A DNA stretch of 64,000 bases, taken from Prorocentrum cordatum. Lineage: Eukaryota; Sar; Dinophyceae; Prorocentrales; Prorocentraceae. Below, in pieces: positions 10,315 to 25,151 of the stretch (its first letter is position 1; each line of letters starts with the position of its first letter). The translations under genes were made by a program, and so were the position numbers. The notes under the pieces are model-generated. The model ran no database searches. It was not told the origin of the DNA and saw only the letters and a list, made by a program, of their open reading frames with translations. The stretch covers positions 1 through 64,000 of the forward strand of contig CAUYUJ010004729.1 in the NCBI GenBank assembly GCA_963575745.1, read 5' to 3'.

Positions 10315-11130
10315 AACGGTTGGCCCCAGCGGCGACGTTCCCATGCGTTTGCCGCGCCCATGTTTGGCACACCCCTCACACGGTTCGTGGCCCCATAGGG
10401 AGCTCCACCTAAGGATCCACTGACGACGTTCCCATGCGTCCGCGCCACCCATTTCGACGCACCCATCACACAGTTCGTGGCCGCACGGGGATCTCCAGTT
10501 CCCATGCGTCCACGTCACCCATGCGGGCACACCCCTCACACGGTTCGTGGCCCCATAGGGAGCTCAACCTGAGGCCCCAACGGCGACGTTCCCGTGCGTC
10601 CGCGCCATTTATTTCGGCACACTCCTCACACGGTGCGTGGCCCTAGAGGGAGCTACGCCGAACGCCCCAGCGGCGACGTCCCCATGCTTTTGCCACACCC
10701 ATTTTTGGCATACACCTGACACGGTTCGTGGCCACATGGGGAGCTCCACCTGAGGCCTCAATGGCGATGTTCCCATGCGTCCGCGCCACCCATGTCGGCG
10801 CTCCTTCACACGGTTCGTGGCCCCTACCGGGATCTTCACTTGAGACTCCAGCGGGCGCGGCCACATGCATTCGCCACACCCATTTCGGCGCACCTTTCAC
10901 TCGTTTCGTGGCCCCATAGGGAGCTCCATATCAAGCCCAATGGCGACGTTCGCATGCGTCCGACCGACCCATGCCGGCACACCCCTTCACTCGCTTCGCA
11001 TCCCCATAGGGAGCTTCACCGAAGGCCCCAGCGGCGACTTTCGCATGCGCCCCTCCCACCCATTTCGTTCGGCATACATCTCACACGCTTCGTGGCCCAT
11101 GGGGAGCTCCACCGTAAAGTCGCACGCGTC
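10315..11130 (-). repeat. 90-bp tandem repeat array, reverse orientation
   Basis: About nine or ten units, the reverse complement of the 9121-9560 units. Landmarks are GGCGACGTTCCCATGCGT, CACACGGTTCGTGGCCCC and TAGGGAGCTCCACCT, at roughly 90-bp spacing with some short units. Divergence is greater towards 11130. Confidence 0.9.
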
Positions 11131-11364
11131 CCACCCATACGTCCCCCCTGCATGCACTGCCCCGCGCCTCGTTCTTCTTGCGGCGCGCTGCCTGTGAGAG
11201 CTGAGGGTCCACCGCGTGCGCTAATAGGGGTTTGCGTGCCCTCCTCCTTCGTAACATCTCCCTGGTCTTTTGCCAAGCTAATTATTACTCGATCGCGTCG
11301 CGCGCGGGGGTCGCGCTTCGCTCATCACTTGCTATGCGACATCCGCAGGGGTGGGGTGGGGAGG

Positions 11365-11830
11365 GGTCGTCCTGGGTCCTCCTGGGGCCTCCTGGGGCTT
11401 CCTGTGGTCTCCTGGGGGCTCCTGTGGCCTCCTAGGGCCTCCCTTGGCCTCCTTGGGCGTCCCGTGGCCTCCTGGAGCCTCCTGGGGCCTCCTGTGGCTC
11501 CCTGTTGCCTCCTGTGGCTTTCTGGGGCCTTCTGGTGTCTCCTCCTCCCCCTCCTCCTCTTCCAACTCCTCCTCCTCCTCCCCCTCCCCCTCCTCCTCCT
11601 CCTCCTCCGCCACCTCCTCCTCCTCCTCCTCCTCTTCCTCCCCCTCCTCCTCCTCCTCCTCCTTCTCCTCCTCCTCCTCCTCCTCCTCCTCCTCCGTCCC
11701 CTCCTCCTCCTCCTGTGGACTCTTGGGGACTCCTGGGGTTTCCTGGGGTTTCCCGAGGTCTCCTAGCGCTTCCTGTGGCCTCGTGGCGATTCCTGAGGCT
11801 TCATGGGGCTTCCTGAGGCTAAACCAGCGG
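11365..11830. repeat. CCTGGGGCCTC minisatellite with internal (CCT)n
   Basis: Units of about 11 bp (CCTGGGGCCTC, CCTGTGGCCTC) at 11368-11545 and 11712-11825, split by a CCT microsatellite at 11545-11712. It resembles the GGCCTCTTGGGG arrays elsewhere in the window. Confidence 0.85.
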
Positions 11831-12059
11831 AGGAGTTCACCGGTAACGCTAGCAGCAGCGTTCGAAGAGCCCCAGCGTCGGCACACGGCGACAAACGAAA
11901 GCCGATGCAGGACGCCATCGTTGGTCGTTGTCACCGTTGTCGCAAACGTCCTCTGCGCCGTCGTCGTCGAGGACACCCTCCTCTTTATTTCAAGGCGAGC
12001 TTGCAATCGAGGCGTCTGCGCTCAGACCCAAGCGTGCGCTCGAAACGCGCGAGTGGTTC

Positions 12060-12248
12060 CATTATGTGTTCGTGTGTGTGTGTATGTGCATGTGTATGGG
12101 TATATGTGTATGTGTTTGTATATGTAACAACATATGTATATCTATACATACATACCTATATGCATATGTACATGTATATGCATACGTGTATACGTCTTTT
12201 TGCAGGCTTGTATAAACATATACGGATATGTACATGCACATGCATCTG

Positions 12249-12287
<39 letters not shown>

Positions 12288-12660
12288 ATATGCAGAGGTA
12301 TATGTTTATGTGTGTGTTCATGTTCATGCATATACACGGACTTGTACATGTATATGCTGATTAATGTGTGTATGTAAGGGCATACATGTTCAACCACGTT
12401 TTATATTATATGCGTAGTACTAGGTAAGTATGATGTGCACCCATACGTGTACATGTTAATGTTGAGTATATGTATAGCTATAGATACATGTGCATGGGTA
12501 TGTACGTCTGTATGTATTTGTATACGTGTATACTTTATGTGTCTATGTATATATGATGATGCGTGTCAAGGTGTTTCAATGTACATGTATATCAACGTGT
12601 GTGTGTGTATACGTATATGTATTTGTGTTTGTATTTGTATGTATGTGTGTATATACATAT
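12060..12660. repeat. TATG/TGTA microsatellite
   Basis: Degenerate TGTATG, CATGTA and a pure TA run (12250-12282). It is preceded by GCGCTCGAAACGCGCGAGTG at 12036-12055, a near-palindromic GC segment also found next to the TATG tracts at 15017 and 35190. Confidence 0.9.
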
Positions 12661-12749
12661 AACGGGGGACCGGGTCCGGGGGCCGGGGGCCGGCGCCCCG
12701 ACCACAAATGCGGGGCCTGGGCGTCATTTACCCTTTTGCTTTTACGGGG

Positions 12750-13830
12750 TTTTGGCGACCCGGGGCCAACAGGGCCCCAAGAGGCTGCAGGGAGGCCCCG
12801 GGAAGCCGCAGCGATGGCTCCAGACGCATTTCAAGACGACTCTCATGACGCCAAGAAGGCCCCCGAAGGCCCCGAAGACGCCCCAAGAGGCACCCCGAGA
12901 GAGCCTCAATGAGCAAACATCGTAGATTTCCCATAAGGGGAAACTGATTTTTTTGGCGTGTTCGCTTTTTGGGTTTCCACTGCGTCCAAGACGGCCCAAG
13001 AGGCCCCCAAGGCTGCCCCAAGACGCCCCGAAGACGGCCCAAGAGGCTCCCAGGAGGCCACAAGAGGTCCCCAGGAGGACCCAAGAGGCCCCCCAGAGGC
13101 CCAAGAGGCCCCCAAGAGACCCCAGGAGGCCCCCAAGAGGCACACCAATAGAGCAAACATCGTCGATTTCCTATGGGGAAACTGATATTTTTGGCGTGTT
13201 CGCCTTTTGGGCTTCCACTGCGTCCAAGACGGAACAAGAGGCACCTAAGCCGGTCGATGATGCCCCCAAGAGGGCTCGTAGACGGCCCACGAGGGGGCCA
13301 AGACGGCCCACGAGGCGCCCAAACCGCCCAAGAACGCCCCAAGTCGGCGCCCAAGACGGGCACGAGGAACCGAAAATGCGAGCCATTTGGCCCAAGAGGC
13401 CCCCAGGAGACCCCAAGAGGCTTCAGGAAGAGCCCAAGAATCCCCAAGAGGTCCCCAAGAGACCCGCAAAAACACAAAGGGGCCCCGAACACGCCGCAAG
13501 GGGCACCCCATAGAGCCCCAATAAGCAAACTTCGTAGATTTCTTATGGGGAGACTAATATTTTTGGCGTGTTCGCCTTTTGGGTTTCCACTGCGTCCAAG
13601 ACGGAACAAGAGGCACCCAAGGCGGTCGATGATGCCCCCAAGAGGGCTCCTAGACGGCCCACGAGGGGGCCAAGGCGGTCCCCGAGGCGCCCAAGCCGCC
13701 CAAGAACGCCCCGAGTCGGCGCCCAAGACGGGGACGAGGAACCGAGGATTCGGGCGTTTTGGCCCAAGAGGCCCCCAGGAGACCCCAAGAGAGAGCCCCA
13801 GGGCGCGCCCAACAGGGTCGACCAGAGAGC
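12750..13830. repeat. CCCAAGAGGCC minisatellite with three higher-order units
   Basis: Base unit about 11-12 bp (CCCAAGAGGCCC). A conserved spacer of about 80 bp recurs at 12913, 13153 and 13525 (spacings 240 and 372). It carries GCAAAC(A/T)TCGT(A/C)GATTTC, TTTTTGGCGTGTTCGC, TTTTGGG(T/C)TTCCACTGCG and TCCAAGACGG. The last two units also share a GGTCGATGATGCCCCCAAG block. The + strand frames are Arg/Pro-rich with stops in the spacer. Confidence 0.9.
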
Positions 13831-14119
13831 TGGTCCGACTTTCCACACTCTACACAGGGTCTGTCCTCGGCGGTGCCTCAAGCAGGTGTTGCCACTGGAG
13901 TCCTCACTTGCCTGAGACAAACTCCAAATATTTTTTCGCACAGCGATTCTTGTGTCTGTGACACGCTAGAACCCAAGCGCGCGCCAGCCCGCCTCTGGGA
14001 GGCCTAAAATCGCCCCGGGGAGCTTAGACAGCAATCCTGGCGCCCCAGACGGTCTCGAGACACCCCCAAGACGCCGTCCAGGGGTCTCTGGCGACGCACG
14101 ATACGTTTTAAACTGCCTG

Positions 14120-14960
14120 GGAGGCCCCCATGCCCCAAGAGGCTTTTAGGATGCCGCCCAAGAGCGCCCCGAGAGGGCAAAATCGTTGAATGTCATTGTT
14201 TTTTAGAAAATATGTTTTGCATTCTCGCTGTTTTGTGTTTTCGACGCTAAAGCACCGCCCAAGAGGCTCCCAAAACCGCTCCCAGACGGCCCACGAGGCC
14301 CCCAAGAGGGCCCCAAGACGGCCCACGAGCCCCGAGACGGCCCCAGAGCCGCCCGAGACGGCGCAAGAGGGTCCCAAGAAGGCCCCAAAAGGGGCCCAAG
14401 AGAGGGAACGCGAACTGAAAAATCAAGCTCTCCGCCCCAAGATGCCCCCAAGAGGCCCCAAGAGGCCCCCGGGAAGCCTCCAAGAGGTCCGGAGAGGTCC
14501 CTAAGAGGCCCCAAGAGGCCCCCAAGAGGGCCTGGTCCCAAGAAAGCCCCACGAGGGGCCCAAGAGAGGGAACGCGAACTGAAAAATCAAGCTCTCCGCC
14601 CCAAGATGCCCCCAAGAGGCCCCAAGAGGCCCCCGGGAAGCCCCGGGAGGCCCCCCGGAGGCCCCAAGAGGCCCCCAAGAAGCCCAGAAGAGGCTCCAAG
14701 AGGCCCCGAGACGGTACCCCAAAGGCTTCAAAACTCTTTCTGAGAGGCACCCGAAAACATGCCAAGAAGGTCCCATGACAACTTTAAGAAGCGGTCCAGG
14801 ATGCTCCGAGGAGGCCCCCAAGAGGCCCCCAAGAGAGCCCAAGAGGCCCCCATCATGAGGCCCCCAAGCGGCCTCAAACAGCATCCAGGAGGCCAGAAAC
14901 AGGCCCCCAAGAGCCCAGCGGTCCAGGCGGGGGCCGAACGAACATTTCCAGCCCTGGGCT
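14120..14960. repeat. CCCAAGAGGCC minisatellite, second block with 164-bp duplication
   Basis: This continues the 12-bp unit. A degenerate copy of the spacer is at 14180-14260. The segment starting at AGAGGGAACGCGAACTG (14401) is repeated at 14565 almost unchanged for about 100 bp. The intervening 13831-14119 is unique sequence without a recognised gene. Confidence 0.85.
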
Positions 14961-14999
14961 CCCGGAAGCCAAACAGGAAGCCCTAAGAGTTCGACTATC

Positions 15000-15086
15000 C
15001 AGCCCTTCTAGATCTTGAGCGCGCGCGAAGCGCGCGCGATGGTTCTAGTATGTATATGAGCACGAACTTGTCTATGTATATATGTG

Positions 15087-15128
<42 letters not shown>

Positions 15129-15235
15129 CATATACACATACATACATACATATATATATATATATATGTATCTATAGATATAGGTATGTGTACGTGATCT
15201 TGCAAATGCATTTGCATACGTGCCGATTGATTTCT
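15000..15235. repeat. GC palindrome followed by TATG microsatellite
   Basis: GAGCGCGCGCGAAGCGCGCG (15018-15037) is close to an inverted repeat and leads into GGTTCTAGTATGTATATGAG and a TATA/CATA microsatellite to about 15200. Confidence 0.8.
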
Positions 15236-16177
15236 AGGGGTCCTCGATCTTCGATTCTCCTTCCCCCCTCTTCGTGGGTGCCGACGAGGTCAACAGGACG
15301 CTTCAGACGCTGTGGCTGGTGAAGAACCCGCTGGGAAGGCGCCCCGCGAGGGGCGGGGAAGCGGGGGGGTGACACGGTGCGGCAGCTTTGCGCCGCGCCG
15401 ATGTTTGCTACATGGGCGGCGCGCGAAAATGGGGTCGTGTGCACCTGCATGCGCGTGGGAGCTGCCCGTGTGAGGCTGCGCGCGTAAGCGTTCTCGCTGC
15501 CAGTTGAGCGTGCCACGCTGGCGGCCCGCGTGAGCCGCGGCGGAAGGTTGCTACGTCGTCTCGCGTCAGGTTCTTGTCGAGTGCCGTTTCGCGTGGACAG
15601 GGGCGCGGCACCCTCCCTGGTGGCCACTGCAGCCGCGGCGGCAGGAGCATTGGGGATAGCTTTCCATGCTTTCCGTCACGGAGCTACTTCTGTTACTCGT
15701 GAGGCCGACGGTCTTGCCGTGGTTTGGGGAGCCCGTTTTGTATCCTCTCACGGTGAGGGGGTGGGAGGATGCCGGTAATGTCAAGATTTGCACTGCTCAG
15801 GGGGTGAGGGCGGGGTGGTAAGGCTGGTGACGGACGTCATCGCCAAACATTGAAAACTGGGGTTCTACATGTTGGCATGACAGTTCTCGTCGAGGTTGCT
15901 GTCGGAGCTGCTGGGCTAGCCGAAGTCTTGTCTTTCTCGCGTGGACATGGGCGGGGCGCGCCTCGGCCCCACCGTGCACAGAGGTCAGATTCGCGCGCAG
16001 GCTGCGCTCGAAGCTACGTGCGCCTGCAACGCCGACCCTGAGCCGCGCGCCCGTAGGAGGGCGCCCTGACTGCTCGCAGGGCGCCGCGCCGCTCTCAGCG
16101 TGCCCGCTGGTCGCTCGGGCGTGTGCATGTTTCTCGGCGAGGTTGGTGTCGCCAAGTTTCGACCAGCGTGCAGGATC
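15236..16177. other. no gene recognised
   Basis: GC-rich unique sequence with overlapping frames on both strands (the longest, 283 codons on -, runs through the inverted-repeat element that follows). No recognised motif. Confidence 0.5.
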
Positions 16178-16407
16178 CTGGATCCTCTGGGGAACTATGC
16201 CTGGGTAGTCGAAGGCCAGACTGTCAGATTGGATTGGGCCCCAAGGGCCAATCTGGCCTGGCCAGACTGGATGGTTTGGGTCATCCGCCGGACTGGATTC
16301 GCGTGGGCTCCCTCGCCAGATTGCCCCCGTTTGCCAGATTGGGCCTGCCAGATTGGCGCCAGATTGGCTTCGACTACCCAGACCCTGGATCCTCTGGGGA
16401 ACTGTGC
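16178..16407. mobile_element. inverted-repeat element flanked by 23-bp direct repeats
   Basis: The 181-bp core at 16201-16381 starts CTGGGTAGTCGAAG and ends CTTCGACTACCCAG. Its interior is built of iterated CCAGATTGG-like words in both orientations. The flanking 23-bp direct repeats (16178-16200 and 16385-16407, beginning CTGGATCCTCTGGGG) differ at one base. Direct repeats this long are unusual for a cut-and-paste MITE. It is non-coding. Confidence 0.75.
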
Positions 16408-16830
16408 GCGCACGAAGCCGAACACTGCAGGGGAGAGCGGGCGCCCGAGCGACGGCAGGGAGGGGTGCTGCTCCTGCCTCTCCTGGCCGGACTGCGCTGC
16501 GACCTGGTGGCTGCTGCCCCTCCGGCGGCGGAACCATGGGGGAGGGATGACTTCCACGAGTCAGGAGGGGAAGAAACACACAGACACGATTAATCGTCGA
16601 CTCCCCAGAAAAAATATGGGCGAAGATGGGAAGTGGTGGGGAAGACAAAGACCCAGAAAATATGGGAAGATATGGGGAATCTTTTTATTTGTGTGTATTT
16701 ATTTGTGGGTCCTTGGGCCCCTTCAACGAGGCCGGCGGGTGTGCCTTGGCCTGCGCGAGACGGGAGCGGCAGCGCACGGTGGTCGCGGCCTGCGCACCTC
16801 GTGGGGTCGGAGCCACGGCAGTGAGCTCCA
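16408..16830. other. no gene recognised
   Basis: Unique sequence, moderately AT-rich around 16600-16700. No motif seen. Confidence 0.5.
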
Positions 16831-17020
16831 GCCCCAGACCCCCTCGCGTCGTGAAAAAATCACGACGGAAGGTTTTTCGCTATTTTCGCCCTCTGGGGGC
16901 CCTTCCCGGGCCTCGGGACCGTCAAAAAACGATGCAGGACGAAAAACCGGTCCCGGGGAAGGGGTCCAGACCTCTGGGGGGCGACGTCATGAAAAAATCA
17001 CGACGTCGGGGGTCTGGGGC
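16831..17020. mobile_element. fold-back MITE-like element (190 bp)
   Basis: The ends GCCCCAGACCCCC and GGGGGTCTGGGGC are perfect inverted repeats. Just inside each lies a GTCGTGA-AAAAA-TCACGAC hairpin (16849-16867 and, with one mismatch, 16986-17004). The interior is also roughly self-complementary around GGGACCGTC...GGTCCCGG. No convincing target duplication. Confidence 0.7.
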
Positions 17021-17254
17021 CGTTGCCTCTCGAGAGGCTGGTGCCGCTGCCGCTGCCGTAGCGGATGCGCTGCTGTTGGGAGGCGACGGTGTGGGAGGCA
17101 GGGGGCCTTTTCCTCTTCTTCCCCGCGTCTGGCGGTTTCTGGAGACTCTTTGAGTGGAAGGTTGAGGTGCTCTGGAGGGGGAGCATCATTATTTGTTTTA
17201 CCATAATGTCAGTGTACATGTATGGTTGTATGTATCTATATATATATAAATACA

Positions 17255-17365
17255 CCTATACGACCACCCTTCGGGTGATAGGGAGGTTCGGGGGGGGGGA
17301 GGAACTAACGTCTCACTCGATCGGTCTCACTATCGATCTCACTATCGATCTCACTATCGGTGGCA
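17255..17365. repeat. dispersed repeat D, copy 1, with TCTCACTATCGA iterons
   Basis: CCTATACGACCACCCTTCGG, a GTGATAGGGAGGTTCGGGGG segment and AACGTCTCACTCGATCGG lead into three 12-bp TCTCACTATCGA repeats. The same series, in the same order, starts at 63192. CACCCTTCGGGTG inside it is a small hairpin. Confidence 0.85.
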
Positions 17366-18239
17366 AATCTGCTGTGACACGCGTCCGCAGATCGAGAAGA
17401 CATCAACGCAATGGGAAGGGATGGGTGGGAGGGGTCGGATGTCAGACAGAACGCACCTAGCTTGCCTCCCCATTTTCCAGTTCCTTGGATGTTGATGTGG
17501 AAAACGCTCCTGGAGCCCACCTTTGGATCGATTCGGCTCTGGCTCGACTCTTGCTCGGCTCAAGTTCGACCCAAGTTCGACTCACGTCAAGGATTTTGGA
17601 CGCATCATCGATGCATGAGTGGAACGAGTGGCGCAAGGAAGATCCCCAACACAAGCATCTAATGCTCCGTCCTGGTCCGCGTGCCCCCCGCCAGCTCCGC
17701 GGTGCAGCGCTTCTCGCAGGTTCTCCAGGTGAACCAGTCGATCAGGCGGGGGGGCTCCAAGTAGGAGGGGCCCATCGGGCGAGAGGGACGCAGGAAGGTG
17801 CTGGGACGATGCAGGAGGAAGACGTAGGAGGAGGGGTGTGATGAGGCGGAGAGGAGGAGGACGAGGAGGAGGAGGGGGAGGAGGAGGAGGAGGAGGGGGG
17901 GAGGAGGAGGAGGCCGACGTGTGAGGACGTGGGAGGAGGAGGATGTTGGAGGACTATGCTGAGGGAGGGCGTAGGAGGAGGAGAAGGAGGAGGAGGAGGA
18001 GGAGGACGCATGAGGAAGAGGCGCAGGAGGAGAAGGAGGAGGAGGAGGATGACAGGGGTGGGGAGGTGGTGGGGAGGGGACGTGTGAACGTGATGGGGTA
18101 GAAGGAAGATGCGGAGGAACTGGGGGAGGATGAGGAGGATGTTGGAGGAGGACGTTTTTGGGAAGACGTAGGTGGACGACTGTGCAGTAGGGGAGAAGAT
18201 GGAAGGGGAGGGGACGCAGGAGCAGGATGTGGGGGATGA
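17366..18239. other. unique segment then GGA-rich tract
   Basis: 17366-17820 has no recognised gene; it includes short TCGACTC-type iterations at 17540-17590. 17820-18239 is GGA/GAG purine-rich. Confidence 0.5.
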
Positions 18240-22019
<3,780 letters not shown>

Positions 22020-22133
22020 GAAGAGTAAGTCAACGTAGTAGTGTTAGCAGTACTCGGGCCGCACGTGATTTGTGTTACCACTTCCGAGCGAGTCGTAACT
22101 CTCAAGGGTTTGGTTTTGGCATTGGATTTGCAG
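22020..22133. repeat. 114-bp unit linked to the GTA array, copy 2
   Basis: Partner of 19340-19453. It terminates the GTA array. Shared words include GGTTTGGTTTTGGCATTGG and a CACGTGATNTGTGTTACC block. The pattern suggests a macrosatellite monomer of (GTA)n plus a 114-bp tail. Confidence 0.9.
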
Positions 22134-22860
22134 TCGCGTCAGCACAAAACGTGGCGATTGGCAAATGAAAGTACTTTTCACAATGAGGACTTCTACGGAA
22201 AGTTGGGAGCCCGCATATTCCACTGAAGTCACTTGTTGCTCAACCGCGTTCCGATGGATAGCCGAGATCCACCACTTTCCCCAGCAAGCCGTTGTTTGAG
22301 TTTGCAATGCCACAGAGGTTCCTAGGCGAAGTCCAGAGCCTCCTTGCCGCCCGCCCAGCTCAGAATAATTGACGTTGCGCGCCACCCCTAATTCAAATTT
22401 ACCCTCCATGCTCAAGCAGCAGGGCCGCGCAAGCAGCAATTTCAAGGTGACCCTGTACTTTCAAGCTCCAGGCCGGCCACATAAGAATCATTTTGCACTT
22501 ATTTTTGTTTCAGAAGAACATATGGAGATTCTCGGGTAATTCCAGGGTAACCCTGGAGTCACCAGAAACAACTACAGAAAATGTCGCTAACCGATGGGGT
22601 TGAACAGTCTTCAGCGCCACGTAATGGTTTTGTTTCATGATGTCCCATACATACTACATTAGCACTGTACTAGTTGTGACTGCATTTTAGTTATTCTATT
22701 GTCGCACTATCTCGTAGCCACTTCCGTAGGATGATGATGGGCTTCTATTCCAGATTCGCTGTTGTATAGTGAGCAGTTGTTTACTGCAGTATTCGTCCTA
22801 GTTTCTGAATGTTCTCATACTGTCAGTACGAAAGCGCGCCAGTGGATCTCCCTGAATGCA
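22134..22860. other. no gene recognised
   Basis: About 730 bp of near-balanced composition, the least repetitive stretch of this part. Frames are short and no motif is recognisable. Confidence 0.5.
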
Positions 22861-23115
22861 CAAAAGGGGGGGGGTGCTCGCAGAACCCCCCCCCCCATCC
22901 TTTCCTTCCAAGGGGGGGTGAGATTTTCGACCCCCCACCCACCCTCCCCCCTTTAAGGGAGGGGGGGGGGTCCGAACCCCCCCTCCCCCCTCCCTTGAAG
23001 GGGGGGCGGGGTCCGGACCCCCCCCCCTTCCCCCTCTTGGCGCTGGAAAGGGGGGGGGGGGTCGGACCCCCCCTCCCTCTCGCGCCGGGATGGGAGCCGG
23101 GGAGGGGGGGCCTTT
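22861..23115. repeat. alternating poly-G and poly-C runs
   Basis: Repeated runs of 6-10 G followed by TCCGAACC or TCGGACC and 6-9 C. Neighbouring runs are complementary, so it can form GC-only hairpins or G-quadruplexes on either strand. Confidence 0.85.
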
Positions 23116-23129
23116 CTTGCTTTTCCATT

Positions 23130-24460
23130 CTGCGCCGGAAGAGGTGTGTAGGGAGTACGGAGTTGGGATTCGGGAGTAGTGAGTAGTGAGTCGTGAGTAG
23201 TGAGCTAGTGCGTAGTGGGTCGTGAGTATTGGGTAGTGAGTCATGGGTAGTGAGTGGCGAGTAGGGAGTAGGGAGTAGGGAGTGGGGAGTAGCGAGTAGT
23301 GAATAGTGAGTAGTGTGTATTGATAAGTGAGTAGTGAGTAGCGAGTAGTGAGTAGTATGTGGTGAGTAGCGAGTAGCGATTATTGAGTGCTAAGTAGGGA
23401 GTAGGGAGTAATGAGTAGTGGGTAGTGAGTACTGGGTAGTGAGTAGTGGGTGGCGAGTAGTGATGAGTGGGTAGTGAGTAGTGGGTAGTGCGTAGTGCGT
23501 ACTGAGTAGTGAGTAGTGAGTAATGAGTAGTGAGTAGTGAGTAGTGAGTAGAGAGTAGCGAGTAGTGAGTACTGAGCAGTGAGTCGTGAGTAGTGTGTAG
23601 TGAGTAGTTTGTAGTGCGTAGTGAGTAGTAAGTAGTGATGAATGGAGAGTAGTGGGTAGTGGCAGCGGGTAGTGAGTAGTGAGTAGCGAGTAGGGAGTAG
23701 CGAGTAGTGAGTAGTGAGGAGCGAGTAGGGCTTAGTGAGTAGTGAGTAGTGTGTAGAGAGTAGTCAGAAGTGAGTAGTGGGTAGTGATTAGTGAGTAGCG
23801 AGTAGGGACTAGCGAGTAGTGAGTAGTGAGTATTGAGTAGGAAGTAGGGAGTAGTGAGCAGTGAGTAGCGATTAGTGAGTAGTGAGTAGTGGGTAGTGAG
23901 TAGTGGGTAGTGAGTAGTGAGTAGTGACTAGTGAGTAGTGACTAGTGACTGGTGACAAGAGACTGTGTAGTGACTAGTGAGTAGGGAGTTGTAAAGTAGT
24001 GAGTAGTGAGTAGTGAGTAGCGGGGGGTGAGTAGTGAGTATGGAGTAGCAAGTATGGGAGTAGCGAGTAGTGAGTACTGAGTACTATGTCGTCAGTATTG
24101 TGTAGGGAGTAGCGAGTAGTGGGTAGTGGGTTGTCATTTGTGGGCAATGGGTAGTGAGTAGTGAGTAGTGAGTAGTGGATAGTGGGTAGTGGGTAATGAG
24201 TAGTGATTAGTGAGATGTGAGTAGTGAATAGTGAGTAGTGAGTGGTGAGTATTGAGTAGTGGGTAGTGAGGGGTGAGTAGTGGCAGTGAGTAGGGAGGAG
24301 AGAGTAGTGAGTAGGGAGTAGTTAGTAGCGAGTAGTGGGTTGTGGGTAGTGAGTAGTGGAAAGTGACTGGTGAGTCGTGAGTAGTGAGCGGGGGGTAATG
24401 TGAAGTGAGTGGCGAGTAGCGAGTAGTCAGTAATGGGTAGTGTGTAATGAGTCGTGAATA
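23130..24460. repeat. GAGTAGT heptamer satellite
   Basis: About 1.3 kb of GAGTAGT with variants (GAGTAGC, GGGTAGT, GAGTAGG). No gene. Confidence 0.95.
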
Positions 24461-24465
24461 CTGTT

Positions 24466-24800
24466 TGGGGCTGGGGTTACTGGTTGGGGTTAGGGTTCGG
24501 GGTTTGGGTCAGGGTGAGGACTAGGGGTAGGGGTGGCGGGGGTCGGGTTCCGGAGTCAGGGGGCGGCGTGGCGAAAGGGGGGGGGGGTGCGGCCAAAGGG
24601 GGGGAGGGGGGGGGGGTCGGAACCCCTCCCCCTTTTGAAAGGGGGGGAGGGGGGGGGGGGATTCCCGACGACGGACCAGGAAAGGGGGGGAGGGGGTGGG
24701 GGTTCCCCGACGACGGATCGGGGAAGGGGGGGGGGGGGGTCCCCGACGACGGATCGAGGAAACGGGGGGGGGGGAGGGGTTCCCCCCCTCCTTGGGGAGA
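24466..24800. repeat. telomere-like G-rich block and poly-G runs
   Basis: 24480-24535 holds GGGGTTAGGG, TTCGGGGTTTGGG and TCAGGG, reminiscent of degenerate TTTAGGG repeats but not a regular array. 24570-24790 has long G runs separated by GACGACGGATC-type words. Confidence 0.6.
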
Positions 24801-24980
24801 TCCAGCGGCGCGCCCTCTGTCAGTACAGTAGGAGTCTCATCGATAACCGTATTGTACGAGCAGACCAGCAGTACCACAGTATAGTAGCATGGTGCATGTA
24901 GTATGATCGTCGTGGTTGTTGTCGTGCTATGCCCTTGTCCGTATGCTCCGTCCTGTCAGAGCTTAGGCATACAGTATTAG

Positions 24981-25151
24981 TCGGGGGCGGACAGAACCCC
25001 CAGGAGTGACACGTCGATTAGCGAATTGTCCGTTTTCGGTTCTCGAGAGGGCGCCGCGGCCGTCATTTTCCAGGCCTGCGCCCGCCAGGTTTGGGCCTCG
25101 GGTCGTGTTCACTAAACCACGTTTTGCTAAAGGGGGTCTGTCCATCCCCGA
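24981..25151. mobile_element. MITE with TCGGGG ends (171 bp), family A-like
   Basis: The left end reads TCGGGGGCGGACAGAACCCC and the right end reverse-complements to TCGGGGATGGACAGACCCCC. It is flanked by ATTAG and ATTCG (5 bp, one mismatch), the same length as the duplications around family A, and ends in the same TCGGGG. The interior is unrelated by eye. Confidence 0.75.

Noticed and set aside
24480-24535. True telomere array
   Set aside because: GGGTTAGGG-like words are irregular and few; no run of identical repeats.
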